DNA of 64,000 nt from Callorhinus ursinus (GCF_003265705.1 NW_020312785.1:129276486-129340485), one strand, 5' to 3'; counted from the stretch's first letter, positions 41,865 to 53,250 are shown. The notes: generated by a model from the letters alone, not told the origin. Translations and numbers: made by a program.

Positions 41865-42235
41865 CACTTCATAACAAAATACCATAGACTGGGTTGCTTG
41901 AGCAACAGAAGTTTATTTCTCACAGTGTAGAGGCTAGTAAGTCTGAAGTTAGGGTGCAGCATGGTCGAGTTCTGGTGAAGTCTCTCTTCCTGGCTTGCAG
42001 ACTCTGCCTTCTTGCTGGGGAGGGGGCAAGACTTAGAGAAAGGGAGGGGGGAGGGGAGAGAAAGCTCTCTTACTGCTTCTCATAAGGGCACTAATCCTAT
42101 CATGAGGACCCCACCCATATGACCTCATCTAAACCTAATTACCTCCCAAAGGCCCCACCTCCAAATATCACCTTGGGGGCCATGACTTCAACATATGAAT
42201 TTTGAGGGACACAGGCATTTAGTCCCTAACAAGTT
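41865..42235 (-). mobile_element. MLT1-like LTR relic
   Basis: Plus-strand text 'aaataccatagactgggttg', 'cagaagtttatttctcacag', 'gggcactaatcctatcatga', 'aaacctaattacctccc', 'tcaacatatgaattttgagg' matches the reverse of MLT1-type MaLR LTRs. It is diverged from the one at 34 kb. Confidence 0.65.
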
Positions 42236-43904
42236 GCACACAAAATCAGATTTTTCTGGGTTATATTTATTGGGGAGTGAGCGGTATTTTAAATGTTTAG
42301 GGGGATATGGTAGCATATTCCCAATATTTAAAGGGCTCATATGTGGAAAAGTAATTAAATCTTGTGGTGTCTCAGAAGAAGAATTGGGAATTGCAGATAA
42401 AAGCTTTGAGGGTTATAGAAAGCTGACTTCAGTTTATTATAAGAAAGTCCTATGCAATAATTTGGGCTTTCTGTAATGGGCAGAATAGCCTGCCATATGA
42501 GGTCACAGGTTCTATATCATTAGCTGATTCAGAGAAAGGCCCTACCTCAGTGGCTGGCAGTTCTGTTCCACACAGGGCATTTTGTTTAAGTATTTGGTAG
42601 ATGGTAAAAAATAGGTTTATTATACCATGGTGAAGTTCTGTTAGGGGTGATGTCCAGTGACTTCTGCAGGATAGTGAGAGGAAGGATTCTTAAGAATATT
42701 ACACTTGTTCCTGAAGAATCTGTACCTACGATGAGAAAATGGCCACTCCAATCCAATTATTTATCCTTTGCAAAACCAAAAGCCGTGTGACCTGCTAATC
42801 CTGATTTGCTCAGCAGGCGACGCTCTAGCACCAGGGATTGCATAAAAAGTATCAATTTAGCAAAAACAAGGACTTTTTTTGGTTAATGTTTGTTTTTCAG
42901 GCAAAAAAGGAAAGCTGTTAGGACAAATAAACAGTTTATCAGGCATTGCGACAAAGACACTTCAGGGGAACGACAAGCTGTCACTTCAAGGACAGGAAGA
43001 AAAATCTCTGTGTTTGTAGAAGCATCAGACACTGCATGAGTGCCTTGTAAGAAAAAAAAATTATGAAATGAGGAAGGAAAAAAACCCAGCGGAGATAATA
43101 GAGAAGATTAAGAAAATAGAAAACAATTGAAATCATCTGCAAGCAAGCATGGAAGAGTAGAGCCTTGGGAGAGGGATGTGGAGGAGTAATGTAGCAATTG
43201 GAAAAAATTAAAACTACTTTAAAATAATTGAGAGTCATTCTAACTATTCAGATGTACCATTTACTTTAGATGCCAAATTTCCTGCATAATTGGTTTCAGC
43301 TGCCCAGCCCACAGCCCACATCCTGTTCTTGTTCTGTAGCATTCAGTGTTTTGAGGTCTTCAAGCACATAAACTTTTGCACCTAATGACAAGTATGTGAT
43401 TTCAGGATTGATATGGCTTTGCTGTTTTCCAGATTTTCAAGATGGGAAAACAGAATAGATGAGTTAGGAACCCAGTTTTAGTGAAAGGGATTGGGACAGG
43501 AACAGCTAAATTGAGAGGGAAAATAATTCACTGTGAAATTGGTTGGATTTCTGAAGTGTCATCTGTACTTCCCTCTTCCTGGGATTAGGAAAAATGTTCC
43601 CATTTAGTCTTCACTTCCTCCATTTGGCCATTAAGATGACTTTTCTCAAGAACTTCTTGACATTTATCTTTTTGTATCAAATCAATAACTTAGAGAATCC
43701 CTTTTAGTAAGGTGTTTAATGCAACATCATTTCACTTGGTTTACTCTTTCCTATAGCAAGGTTTAATCAGCAGAGTACTTTAAAGTAATCTGAAAACAAT
43801 GCATAAAAACCAAAGGACAGCAGTTGTTAGATTATTAGGCTCTAACCACAGTCTATGCAATATTTAAGTTAAATTAATGCAATGGCAAAACTATTATATG
43901 CTTG
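42236..43904. other. Intergenic, nothing assigned
   Basis: I see no young element. There are short open frames on both strands but none with domain character or splice context. Confidence 0.5.
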
Positions 43905-44094
43905 GTTCTGAAACTTTAGTGTGCGTCCAAATCACCTTAGGGCTCCTTAAAATACAGACAGCTGGGTCCTACTCAGAGTTTCTGATTTCAGTATTAGGGC
44001 TGGAGTGGGGTCAGAAAATGTGAATTTCTAACAAATTCCAGGTGATGTTGATTCTCCTGGTCAAGGGACCTCATTTTGAGAACCACTGTCTTAT
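43905..44094. repeat. MER3-like hAT relic
   Basis: 'ctgaaactttagtgtgcgtc', 'aaatcaccttagggctcc', 'ggctggagtggggtcag', 'caggtgatgttgattct' and 'tttgagaaccactg' follow the MER3-type order. Confidence 0.65.
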
Positions 44095-44204
44095 ACATTG
44101 ATTGGAAGTTTTTTTTTTTTTTTTGATTTTGTTGTAACTTTGGTCCCTCATCCTCCCCAACATGCTATAAGCTCAGATCAGATATTTAACTAACAGAGGA
44201 GGAC

Positions 44205-44460
44205 GACAGAGTGTGCACATATTTGTTGAATACCTACTATGTGCCTGGCTCTATTCCGAGTTCTTAATCTTCTCACTTAATCTTCCCTATGATCATAAAA
44301 AGTATGATTTGCTCTTCCCATGTAGAACCTTAGTCTTGAAGAGCTGGAGAACTTTCCAAAGACAAACAGCTAGCAAGTGGCAGAACTGGAATTTGGACTC
44401 AGGTTGTGCTTGTCTACAAAGACTGTGTTACACAAGAGGACGTCAAAGCACTCATTGAAG
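44205..44460 (+). repeat. MIR/L2-type relic
   Basis: 'tgaatacctactatgtgcct', then 'caaacagctagcaagtggca' and 'gaatttggactcaggt' are typical MIR core phrases. Confidence 0.6.
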
Positions 44461-44559
44461 TTTGATTTATTGCATTTTTGCAGATTTCAGTTCAAACTGG
44501 CCTTTACACAATTGACCACAAGCAGCCTCCTTAACTTCTGGACCTAAGTGTTTCCATTT

Positions 44560-44665
44560 CTAAGAAGATAAGTATCTGTCTCTCAGGTTAATATAAGGAT
44601 TAAGTGAAATAATGTATATTGGAGTGCCTAGTATGGTATCTGGCACATAGTAAGTGCTCTTTTAA
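44560..44665 (+). repeat. MIR 3' relic
   Basis: 'ggattaagtgaaataatgta' and 'ctggcacatagtaagtgct' are MIR 3'-end phrases. Confidence 0.6.
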
Positions 44666-45099
44666 GCTGAACACCCTTTCCTTTCTTTAGAAATGCAAGT
44701 ATTTAATCCAAGTTCGTTTTAGAGTGAGTGAGAAAGCTATGACTAGAATAGAGACACTCAGATTCCAACTTGTCCCAGGGAACTTGATTTGGAGTGCCTT
44801 AGTGGGGAAGGAAGACAGACATTCTATTTGACAGTAGGCAAGACTGATAGGAATCCTCTAGATTTCTCCAGATGGAGCCTACCTCTACATTTGCCTCAGG
44901 TCACCCAGTTCCTCTGATAATAGTGGGTGTCTGTCATGAATAATCTATTCTCATCAGTGCAACCAAAAGGAGCTAGACATTCTCCAGGTGAGTTGTCCCG
45001 AAGCTCTGTGTATTCTACCTACTCTCTTGGTTTGAAATTCCATCCCTTACCCACATATCTTCCCTTGGTAATTCCATTATCCTTGTTATTTTGGAGTCT

Positions 45100-46120
45100 G
45101 TTTTTTTTCAACTAATCTTTCTTCTGGATTTGGGTCATTTTTTCCTGCTTCTTTCCGTGTCTAGTAATTTTTTAGATGTTGACATTATAAATGATATTTT
45201 GTTGGGTGTTTAGATTTGTTGTCTAAATAGAATGTTAATGTTTATTTTGGTAGGCAGTCAACTTACTTGCAGATCAGTTTATCCTTTTTTTTAAAAATGA
45301 TTTTATTTGTTTATTTAGAGATGGAGCATGCATAAGCATGAGCAGGGGGAGGGGCAGAGGCAGAGGGAGAGAGAATCTCAAGCTGATTCTGTGCTGAGCA
45401 CAGACCCCAACACAGGGCTCCATCGCACGTCCCTGAGATCACGACCTGAGCTGAAATCAAGAGTCAGATGCTTAACCAACTGAGCCACTCAGGCGCCCTC
45501 GGTTGATCCTTTCTATGCTTTTTCTTAAGGTTTGTTAGGATGGGTCTAGAATACCGTTTACTCTGCTACTAAGGCATGACAAATTTGGGGTTGCTTTGAA
45601 TGCCCTTGTATTCAATGAGTCCTCTCCGCTCCGGCTCTGGGGCGGGGTGGAGGTGGGGAGGACTCAAAACATCTCCTTGCCCTAAATGGGTTGTGGGAAT
45701 TGTTCAGCTGATAGCTACCTGGCAGTTGTCCCGGTTTTGTGGAGCTTTATCGAAGTATTTACAGATGAGTATTCAATTGAAGATTTGAGGATACCCCTGT
45801 GCAGATTTCTTGAAAACTTTTTCTGCATATAAATTCCAGCTATTTTAGCCTCCCCAAGGGCCTATATTTATATCCTTAACTCCAGTGAATCTGCCAGGTT
45901 CTGTCTGGGTTCCCTTCCTTGTGTCAAAGTCCAGAAATTGCCTCTAGGCAGAAAACCAGGTCAATTGTAAGGAGGGTTCACCTTGTTTATTTCCTTTCTC
46001 TCAGGGATTACAGTATTGCTCTGGCTGACGTCAACTGTTTCATATATTTTGTCCAGTTTTCTAGTTGTTTACAGTGTGAGGGTATGTCCTATACCACTTA
46101 CTACTCCATGGGCAGATGTA
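45100..46120 (-). repeat. Old L1M piece, split by a SINE
   Basis: 'ttctggatttgggtcatttt', 'tctagtaattttttagatg', 'tctgtctgggttcccttcc' and 'tttcatatattttgtccag' belong to an old L1M consensus, read here in antisense. The open frame 45919-46230 falls inside it and is not a gene. Confidence 0.6.
45288..45499 (-). mobile_element. CAN-SINE
   Basis: Minus-strand SINE of an older subfamily ('gagagagaatctcaagctg', 'gagctgaaatcaagagtcag'). Imperfect target duplication cagtttatccttt (45275-45287) and cggttgatccttt (45500-45512). Confidence 0.88.
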
Positions 46121-46129
46121 ACAATCTGC

Positions 46130-46400
46130 ACACCTTCATTTGGTGGATTCCTACTTGTCACACTTTTAAGGCTTGGTTCAGCCACCATCTCCCTTGGGAA
46201 ACCTTTTGCATTCCTACCAGTTTGACTTAAGTGCTGCGCCTTCATCTGCTTATTTATGTCTCTCCCTCCCCCCACAATTCTCTCAAGGCTGTGAGCTTTT
46301 TAGGGCATGGATTATAAATATCTCAGTATCTTTAGCCCTTAGCATGGCACTTAGAACATAGTAAGTGCTCAATAAATGCCCATTGGCTAAATGAATAAAT
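46130..46400 (+). repeat. L2 3' end
   Basis: 'aaggctgtgagctttttagg' and 'acatagtaagtgctcaataa' are L2 3'-end phrases, plus orientation. Confidence 0.75.
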
Positions 46401-46527
46401 TACATTGATTTGTATTTTTTGACTTCAGGTTTGCTAAAAGTGCTCCTCATTCATCCTCAATTTCTAAGGCTCCTCTTCCCTGGTCTTTCTTTTATTTATT
46501 TATTTTTAATTTTAGTATAATTTTATT

Positions 46528-46716
46528 ATTTAAAGATTTTATTTATTTGTCAGAGAGAGAGAGAGAACACAAGCAGGGGGAGTGGCAGGCAGAAGGAGAG
46601 GGAGAAGCAGACTCACCGCTGACCAGGGAGCCCAACGTGGGGCTCAATCCCAGGGCCCTGGGATCATGACCTGAGCTGAAGGCAGATGCTTAACCGACTG
46701 AGCCACCCAGGCGCCC
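46528..46716 (-). mobile_element. CAN-SINE
   Basis: Minus-strand SINE from 'aaagattttatttatttgtc' to 'gagccacccaggcgccc'. The flanking duplication is unclear because the left side is AT-rich. Confidence 0.92.
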
Positions 46717-46849
46717 TCTTTTAAATACACCTTTAATAAGCCCACCTCTTTCTATTTTCGTTGCTACCACTCCCGTCCAAACAATGGATATCTTTTGTAT
46801 GGACTATTGCTGCTGCCTACATTCTGTATATCCTCTGACCTAATACAGC

Positions 46850-47400
46850 TTCTTGGCCAGTCCATTTTTCTACCTTGCAGCCAGAGGTGATCTTTTCAAA
46901 ACCCAAATCTCCTTTTGTCACTCTCAAGGGATTCCATTGCTCTTAGGATAGGGATCAGAATCTTTAACGTGACCTCCAAGACCCTGCAGGATCTGGCCTC
47001 ATGCTCCCTTCTCTTTTCTAAATTCTAGTCCTACTAGCCCACCCCCATTTCTTTTAATGCTCCATACATTCTTCTCCACAAGCCTTTGCACAGCTATATC
47101 CTTTCCTAGATATGTTGCCTTCCAACTCTTAGCTGAGCAAATCCTTATTCTTTCTTCAGATCTCAGGACTGAGTTCAGTCAGTTCCTTTTCAGGGAAGCC
47201 TATCTTGACTTTCCTAATCTAATTCCTACTCTTTTGAGTTTTTATAACAGAAAGTAGCACTTTTTTGTTGTAGCCCTTACAACAATAGTAATTTTTATTT
47301 ATTTGCATGGTTCTTTGATTTAATATCTTTTTTCTTACCTGTTAGCTCTACAACAACAGAAAATTTTCTTTTTGTTCTTAGGACTAGATCTTAAATAAGT
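46850..47400 (+). repeat. L2 segment
   Basis: 'gacctccaagaccctgcagg', 'ctccacaagcctttgcac', 'agggaagcctatcttgac' and 'cctgttagctctacaac' are typical of the L2 3' half. The open frame at 47057-47257 lies within it. Confidence 0.7.
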
Positions 47401-47469
47401 ATTTGTGTCAGGTAGGGATCCAACTTAAATGTTTTCTAAATGAGTGTCCAGTTGTCCCTATTTCTTTTC

Positions 47470-47677
47470 TTTTTTTTTTTTTTTAAAGATTTTTGATGTA
47501 TTTATTTGAGAGAGAGCAAAGTGAGTGAGAACAGGAGTGGGGGGTGGGAGTAGAGGGCAGAGGGGGAGCAGGCTTCCTGTGGAGCAGGGAGCCCAATGCA
47601 GGGCTCCATCCCAGGACCCCAGGATCATGACCTGAGCTGAAGGAGGACGCTTAACGACTGAGCCACCCAGGCGCCCC
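47470..47677 (-). mobile_element. CAN-SINE
   Basis: Minus-strand SINE, T run at the left, 'gagccacccaggcgcccc' at the right. No clear target duplication. Confidence 0.92.
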
Positions 47678-47710
47678 CAAAACATTTCTTATATAATTCT
47701 TCCTTTCCTA

Positions 47711-47898
47711 TTTTTTTTAAGATGTATTTATTTTTTTTGGGGGGCAGGGGAAGGGACAGAGGAAGAGGGAGAGAGAGTCACAAGAAGACTGCACTGAGCA
47801 CAGAGCTGGACGTGGGGCTGGATCCCACAACCCTGAGATCACAACCTGAGCAAAAACCAAGAGTCAGATGCTTAACGGACTATGCCACCCAGGTGCCT
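47711..47898 (-). mobile_element. Older CAN-SINE
   Basis: Minus-strand SINE with 'ctggatcccacaaccctgag' and 'accaagagtcagatgctt', of the older subfamily also seen at 8661 and 45288. Confidence 0.88.
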
Positions 47899-48326
47899 CT
47901 CCCTACTGGTTTTAAATATTATTTTTATCTAAATGTATTCTGATCCATAATGAGTCTTTTTTACAATTTCCTATTCTCTTTGTCTATTATTGCACCAGTG
48001 ACACCTTAAAAATCTTTTAATATCTGGTAGATTAAGTCTCATGTATTGTTCTTATTTTTAAAGCATTGCTTGACTATTCTTGAATATTTTCTCATTCAGA
48101 GGGCATTTATAATCAGTTTATCAGATTTCACTAAGGAATCATAATTGGGATTTTGGTGTGTTTGTATTGAGAATTTAGGGGTTAATGTAGGAAGGATATA
48201 ATGAGTTTTATAATAATGGGTCTTCACACCCAGGGGCATGGAATATCTCTCCCTTTTATTCAGATCACATTTTATCTTCTGGAGAAAATTTTTATAGTTT
48301 TATTCGTATAAGTTTTGTACATTTTT

Positions 48327-48520
48327 TAAAAAAGATTTTATTTATTTATTTGAGAGAGAGAGAGAATGAGAGATAGAGAGCACGAGAGGGAAGAGGGTCA
48401 GAGGGAGAAGCAGACTCCCTGCTGAGCAGGGAGCCCGATGTGGGACTCGATCCCGGGACTCCAGGATCATGACCTGAGTTGAAGGCAGTTGCTTAACCAA
48501 CTGAGCCACCCAGGCGCCCT
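48327..48520 (-). mobile_element. CAN-SINE, first of a tandem pair
   Basis: Minus-strand SINE. The flanking duplication is gtacattttt (48317-48326) and gtacatttct (48521-48530). It is nearly identical to the SINE at 31671-31855. Confidence 0.92.
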
Positions 48521-48533
48521 GTACATTTCTTTT

Positions 48534-48654
48534 TAAAAAAAGATTTGATTTATTCATTTGAGAAAGAGAGAGTGAGGCTCAATCCCAGGACCTGGAGATC
48601 ATGACCTAAAGTTGAAGGCAGACTCTTAACCATCTGAGCCACCCAGGCTCCCTT
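48534..48654 (-). mobile_element. CAN-SINE, second of a tandem pair, internally deleted
   Basis: A shorter minus-strand SINE: tail, then directly 'gtgaggctcaatcccagg', so the middle is missing. It is flanked by gtacatttctttt (48521-48533) and gtacatttctttt (48655-48667). Confidence 0.9.
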
Positions 48655-48720
48655 GTACATTTCTTTTCAAGTGTGTTCTTAGGCATTTTATAATTTTTGT
48701 TGCTATAGTGAATGGAATTT

Positions 48721-49150
48721 TTTTTTCAGTACCAGTAAGTTTTTATTTATTCATTGTATTTTTCCAGGGTAAAGAGAAGGGATAAAGGTCAGCATGTGTG
48801 CTATAAAACGTTAGCAAATGGGAAAGGAAGTAACAAGCACAGCAAAATCAACCATCAAATAAGCATTCCCCTGTGATGGGGTCACAAAAGTCCAAGAGGG
48901 CTCAGTCTCCTGCAGTTCAGAAATGAGAGGAGAAGGAATCAGGGAAAGAACAGAGAGGTACATACTTTGTACCCTCCCTTCCACCCCCCTGCCCCAATAA
49001 GTTCAAGATTTCACCAGGAGCTTTGAAGTAGTAAACATGCAGGGTGCTACATTTGTCCATCTCTTATTAAACAATCTTGTGGCCACTTTGACATGTTTCT
49101 TGTACCTGCATAAAAGTTCCTGGGTGACTTGGATATATATTTGTCTTCCC
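48721..49150 (-). pseudogene. Possible processed retrocopy, 3' UTR only
   Basis: At 48719 a run of T adjoins sequence that on the minus strand ends with AATAAATAAA about 15 bases before an A run, the layout of a polyadenylated mRNA end. The sequence is not repeat-like to my eye. I found no target duplication, because the other side runs into a TTTC repeat and a gap. The parent is not recognised. An old repeat is the alternative. Confidence 0.35.
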
Positions 49151-49167
49151 TTTCTTGGTCTTCGGAC

Positions 49168-49215
<48 letters not shown>

Positions 49216-49634
49216 NNNNNNNNNNNNNNNNNNNNNNNNNNNNNNNNNNNNNNNNNNNNNNNNNNNNNNNNNNNNNNNNNNNNNNNNNNNNNNNNNNNNN
49301 NNNNNNNNNNNNNNNNNNNNNNNNNNNNNNNNNNNNNNNNNNNNNNNNNNNNNNNNNNNNNNNNNNNNNNNNNNNNNNNNNNNNNNNNNNNNNNNNNNNN
49401 NNNNNNNNNNNNNNNNNNNNNNNNNNNNNNNNNNNNNNNNNNNNNNNNNNNNNNNNNNNNNNNNNNNNNNNNNNNNNNNNNNNNNNNNNNNNNNNNNNNN
49501 NNNNNNNNNNNNNNNNNNNNNNNNNNNNNNNNNNNNNNNNNNNNNNNNNNNNNNNNNNNNNNNNNNNNNNNNNNNNNNNNNNNNNNNNNNNNNNNNNNNN
49601 NNNNNNNNNNNNNNNTTTCTTTCTTTCTTTCTTT
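49168..49634 (+). repeat. (CTTT)n with a 400-base assembly gap
   Basis: CTTT units at 49168-49215, then N from 49216 to 49615, then more units to 49634. Open frames reported across this stretch come from the repeat and the Ns. On the minus strand the repeat is the (GAAA)n tail of the SINE that follows. Confidence 0.97.
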
Positions 49635-49838
49635 TGTTCAGATTTTATTTATTTATTTGAGAGAGAATGATAGAGAACAGAAGCCGGGGGGTGGTGGGCA
49701 TAGGGAGCAGCAGAGTGAGAGGGAAAAGCAGGCTCTCTGCTAAGCAGGGAATCTGACCTGGGGCTCAATTCCAGGACCCCAGGATCATGACCTGAGCCAA
49801 AGGCAGATGCTTAATCAACTGAGCAACTCAGGTATCCC
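49635..49838 (-). mobile_element. CAN-SINE
   Basis: Minus-strand SINE, 'cagattttatttatttattt' to 'gagcaactcaggtatcccc'. Its tail runs into the CTTT repeat, so the end and the target duplication cannot be set. Confidence 0.9.
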
Positions 49839-50600
49839 CTGACCCTGTTTTCTAGGTGGAAGTCCCCCTCATTGCTTTTTCTTCTCTCTACTCTAGGATT
49901 AGAGATTAAAGTAGGTTTGATCCATCCAAATACAAGTGTATCAGTATGAATCACATCAAAGAATGGTCTTGACACAAGAGATTGGGAGCCAGGGATGGAG
50001 TGTTCATAGCTTCTTCAAGATTTTTGCACAAATCATTTAAAAGTTGTGGAGACACACCACAAATTAATATGTGTGTGTGGGGGCTTTTTTGGAGGGAGAT
50101 AGAAGTGGGAATAGGGTGAGAGTCAAGTTTTTAGGGCGGAAGATCTGGCCCAATATAGGAAATAGGGGAAGGGGAACATAGAAGAAAGAATGGTTTAAGA
50201 CCCCCACACTTGAAAAAGAGGGCTCACTGAGCTATACTCCAGATTCTTTTGCTTGTTGCAAGAACTTTGGTCAAAGATGTTTTGGCTGTTTTTCTCAATA
50301 CAAAAAGAAGTTTGTAAACAATACAACTCCAAAAGAACATGGAGAAGACTAACACATTATATTTACACAATCAGAAAATCAGCTACTCATTAAGTCCTAC
50401 AAAAACTGAACAAATATGACAACTAGAGGATGGTAGCAATTGGGGGAGACAAGAACCCAGGATCAAACACACCTCATCCAGTGTGTTCTGTTGCATTTGC
50501 CCAATTTCAGCACCTGTGTAGATATTTTTTACATGTACAGACTGTTTATTGCTGAACCAAGTACTGCACTAAGATTACAGTTCCTTTTGTTTTATTTTTC
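49839..50600. other. Intergenic, unassigned, possibly UTR-like
   Basis: Sequence without recognisable repeats or coding frame. On the minus strand it reads like a 3' UTR (with AATAAA near 50548), so it may belong with the possible retrocopy at 48721-49150. This link is inference. Confidence 0.35.
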
Positions 50601-50689
50601 CCAGAGTAGTTAATCGCATCCATTTATTTTGCTTAGTTTTCTTCATACTTACTGCTAATCTAGCCCATACCCTCTGGCAGATAATTTAC

Positions 50690-51447
50690 TAATGCCACTC
50701 CCCTGCCTCCCCAGACCTCCTTCCTAGAGTCCACCTTTCTGCCTAAATCTGGACTCTGTGCTCCTGGGCTTGCTGTCCTCCTGGGACTTCTTTTCCTCTT
50801 AGAAGTTTTCTCTCCTCTCTTCTCTTTTGGGTTCTCTGTTTCCTAGTTCTGTGCCTTCTTCTGCCTCGATTATTTTCCTCCATTTCTCTCTGGAAGCTTT
50901 TTAAAATCTCTTCTTTATTCCTGGTGTTCTGAAATTCCACAATGATCTATTATGGGGTGTGCATTTTAAATTTTATTGTGGTGGGTTATAAATGGCTGTT
51001 TTCTTTTTTTTCTTCCAAGATTTTATTTAAATTCAAGTTAGTTAACATATAGGGTAGTATTGGTTTCAAGAATAGAATTTAGTGATTTATCACTTACATG
51101 TAACACCCAGTGCTCATCACAACTAGTGCCCTCCTTAATGCCCATCACTCAACTGCCCATCCCCCACCCACTACCTCTCCAGCAACCCTCATTTTGCTCT
51201 CTATATTTAAGAGTCTCTTATGGTTTGCCTCCCTCTCTGTTTTTTATCTTACTTTATTTTTCCTTCCCTTCCTCTATGTTCATCTGTTTTGTTTCTTAAA
51301 TTCCACATATGAGTGAAATTATAGGGTATTTTTCTTTCCCTGACTTACTTATTTTGCTTAGCATAATATACTCTAGGTCCATCCACATCATTGCAAATGG
51401 CAAGATTTCATTCTTTTTGATGACTGAGTAGTATTCCATTGTGTGTG

Positions 51448-51487
<40 letters not shown>

Positions 51488-52650
51488 CCACATCTTCTTT
51501 ATCCACTCATCAGTCAGTGAACACTTGGGCTCTTTCCATAGTTTGGCTATTGTTGATAATGCTGCTATAAATGTTGGTGTGCATACGCCCCTTTGAATTT
51601 GTATTTTTGTATCCTTTCGTTAAATACCTAGTAGTGTAATTACTGGGTCGTAGGGTAGTTCTATTTTTAACTTTTTGAGGAACCTCCATACTGTTCTCCA
51701 GAGTGGCTGCACGAGTTTGCATTCCCACCAGCAGTGTAAGAGGGTTCCCTTTCCCCTCCCCGAATCCTTGCGAACATCTATTTTTTCTTGAATGTTAATT
51801 TTAGCCAATAAATGGCTGTTTTCTATCCAGAGAGTCACATGTTCCAGTTCTGGAAGTTTTCTTTTTTTTATTTTTTAAAGTTCTTTTTCCCGTTACCCTC
51901 CCAATCCCATCTTCATTTCTGGAACTCCACATATTTGGATAGTGAATCTCACAGATTGAACCTCTAATTCTCTTACTCTCTTCTTTGCTTTTTGCTTATT
52001 TTATGTCCTTTCCTTCTATTTATCATCTGGGGTATCTCTTTTGTTGACTTCTCTAAACTTCCTGTTAAATTTTCAGTTGTCACTATCACAATTTTAGCTT
52101 CCCAGGGCTCTTTCTCTTTCTTGTTCTTGTTGCTTTTTAAAAATAGCAGCCTGTGTTTGGTTTGTGGATGTGACAATGTCTCCTATGACTCTGTGTCTAT
52201 TCATTTTAAGTGTTTTTCTACAAGTTGCTTTTTTTTAAATGTTGTGCATAGCTCAGTTTCTTCCAGCTCCTTTTCCTATTTATTTGCTTTGCTCTCTGTT
52301 TTATGTTCAAGTCTTCCTTTAAATATCAGGTATTGCTGAGCCATGGGTCTGTTAGAATGAAGAGTGAGGTGCTGAAAACTGGCAGACCTGTGTGTGTGTG
52401 TGGCGGGGGGCAGGTCTCATTGCTGGCCTCCATCATATAGTGATTGAAGGTGAGCTGGCTTTTTCACTGGGAGATCCTGAGATTTTAGTAACTGGATGTC
52501 TTTTCTCTGGGGCTGTGCAGTTTCTCCTGAGAAGGATCTGTCTGTCCTGTGCTTTGGAGGTTTCTGCACCATGGTTATGGGAGTTCTGGGAGCTTGGCTG
52601 GGAAAGGGAACTGGGAAGTACTCTCAACATTCAAGAGGCAGAATTTCACT
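50690..52650 (-). repeat. Old L1M element, antisense, split by a younger L1
   Basis: 'ctggaagctttttaaaatc', 'gttctgaaattccacaatga', then after the young L1 'tgttccagttctggaagttt', 'aacctctaattctcttactc' and 'ttcccagggctctttctc' follow one old L1M consensus across the insertion. The antisense Arg/Glu-rich open frame at 50743-50940 is a decayed piece of it. Confidence 0.6.
51005..51807 (-). mobile_element. L1 3' end (803 bases)
   Basis: Antisense carnivore L1 with 'agttagttaacatataggg', 'aacacccagtgctcatcac', 'ttgcaaatggcaagattt', 'ctgttctccagagtggctg'. A perfect 17-base target duplication ataaatggctgttttct lies at 50988-51004 and 51808-51824. An internal TA/TG repeat lies at about 51442-51487. 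Confidence 0.95.
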
Positions 52651-52659
52651 AAATTTCCC

Positions 52660-52829
52660 ACTTAAAAAAATTTATTTGGTGGTGGGACACAGGGGGAGAG
52701 AGAGAGAGAGAGAGAGAAGCAAACTTCTTGCTGAGCAGGAAACCTGATGCAGGGCTAGATCCCAGGACCCGGAGATCATGACCTGAGCTGAAGGCAGACA
52801 CTTAACCAACTGAACCACCGAGGTGCTCC
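52660..52829 (-). mobile_element. CAN-SINE
   Basis: Minus-strand SINE with a (GA)n run and 'gagatcatgacctgagctg', ending 'accaccgaggtgctcc'. No clear duplication. Confidence 0.9.
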
Positions 52830-52834
52830 TCTAT

Positions 52835-53250
52835 CATCTATTGAAATGTTTATGTGTGTTTTCTTCTTTGATCTGTTAATGTCATTCAGTATGTGAGATT
52901 TAAAAAATGTGATCTAACATTGAATTCCTGGAATCAGTCGTAATTTTCCATTATTTAAATATTCTCTTATGTAAATATTCTGCTTATATATTCATACATG
53001 AGATAGGCCTGTGCTTTTTTTCCTTGTGTATTCTTTTTCTGTGTGTTTTTAAAATGGGCTCCACACCCAGCATGGAGCCCAATGCAGAGCTTGAACTCAT
53101 GACCTGGAGATTGAGAGCTGAGCTGAGATCAAGAGTTATATACTTAACTGACTGAGCCACCCAGGTGCCCCTCTTTTTCTGGTTTCGATATCAGTATTAT
53201 GCTAACTTCATAATACTAATTAAAAATCTTTTCACCTCTGTGACCTGGGC
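52835..53250 (-). repeat. Old L1 ORF2 piece, antisense
   Basis: 'ttctttgatctgttaatgtc', 'cattgaattcctggaatca' and 'ggtttcgatatcagtatta' are antisense ORF2 phrases. It is split by a short SINE. Confidence 0.6.
53042..53171 (-). mobile_element. 5'-complete, tail-short CAN-SINE
   Basis: Minus-strand SINE of the older subfamily, only 130 bases. Target duplication tctttttctg at 53032-53041 and 53172-53181. Confidence 0.85.

Larger units (their letters stand above)
47920..48720 (-). repeat. Old L1M ORF2 region, antisense
   Basis: 'atctggtagattaagtctc', 'ttcttaggcattttataat' and 'gctatagtgaatggaatt' are decayed antisense ORF2 phrases. Two SINEs interrupt the piece. Confidence 0.55.

Noticed and set aside
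49037..49743. Long open frames of about 200 codons
   Set aside because: They run through 400 N and a CTTT repeat; the apparent length is an artefact.
50743..50940. Basic Arg/Glu-rich antisense open frame
   Set aside because: It lies in an old antisense L1M piece and resembles decayed L1 sequence rather than a host gene.
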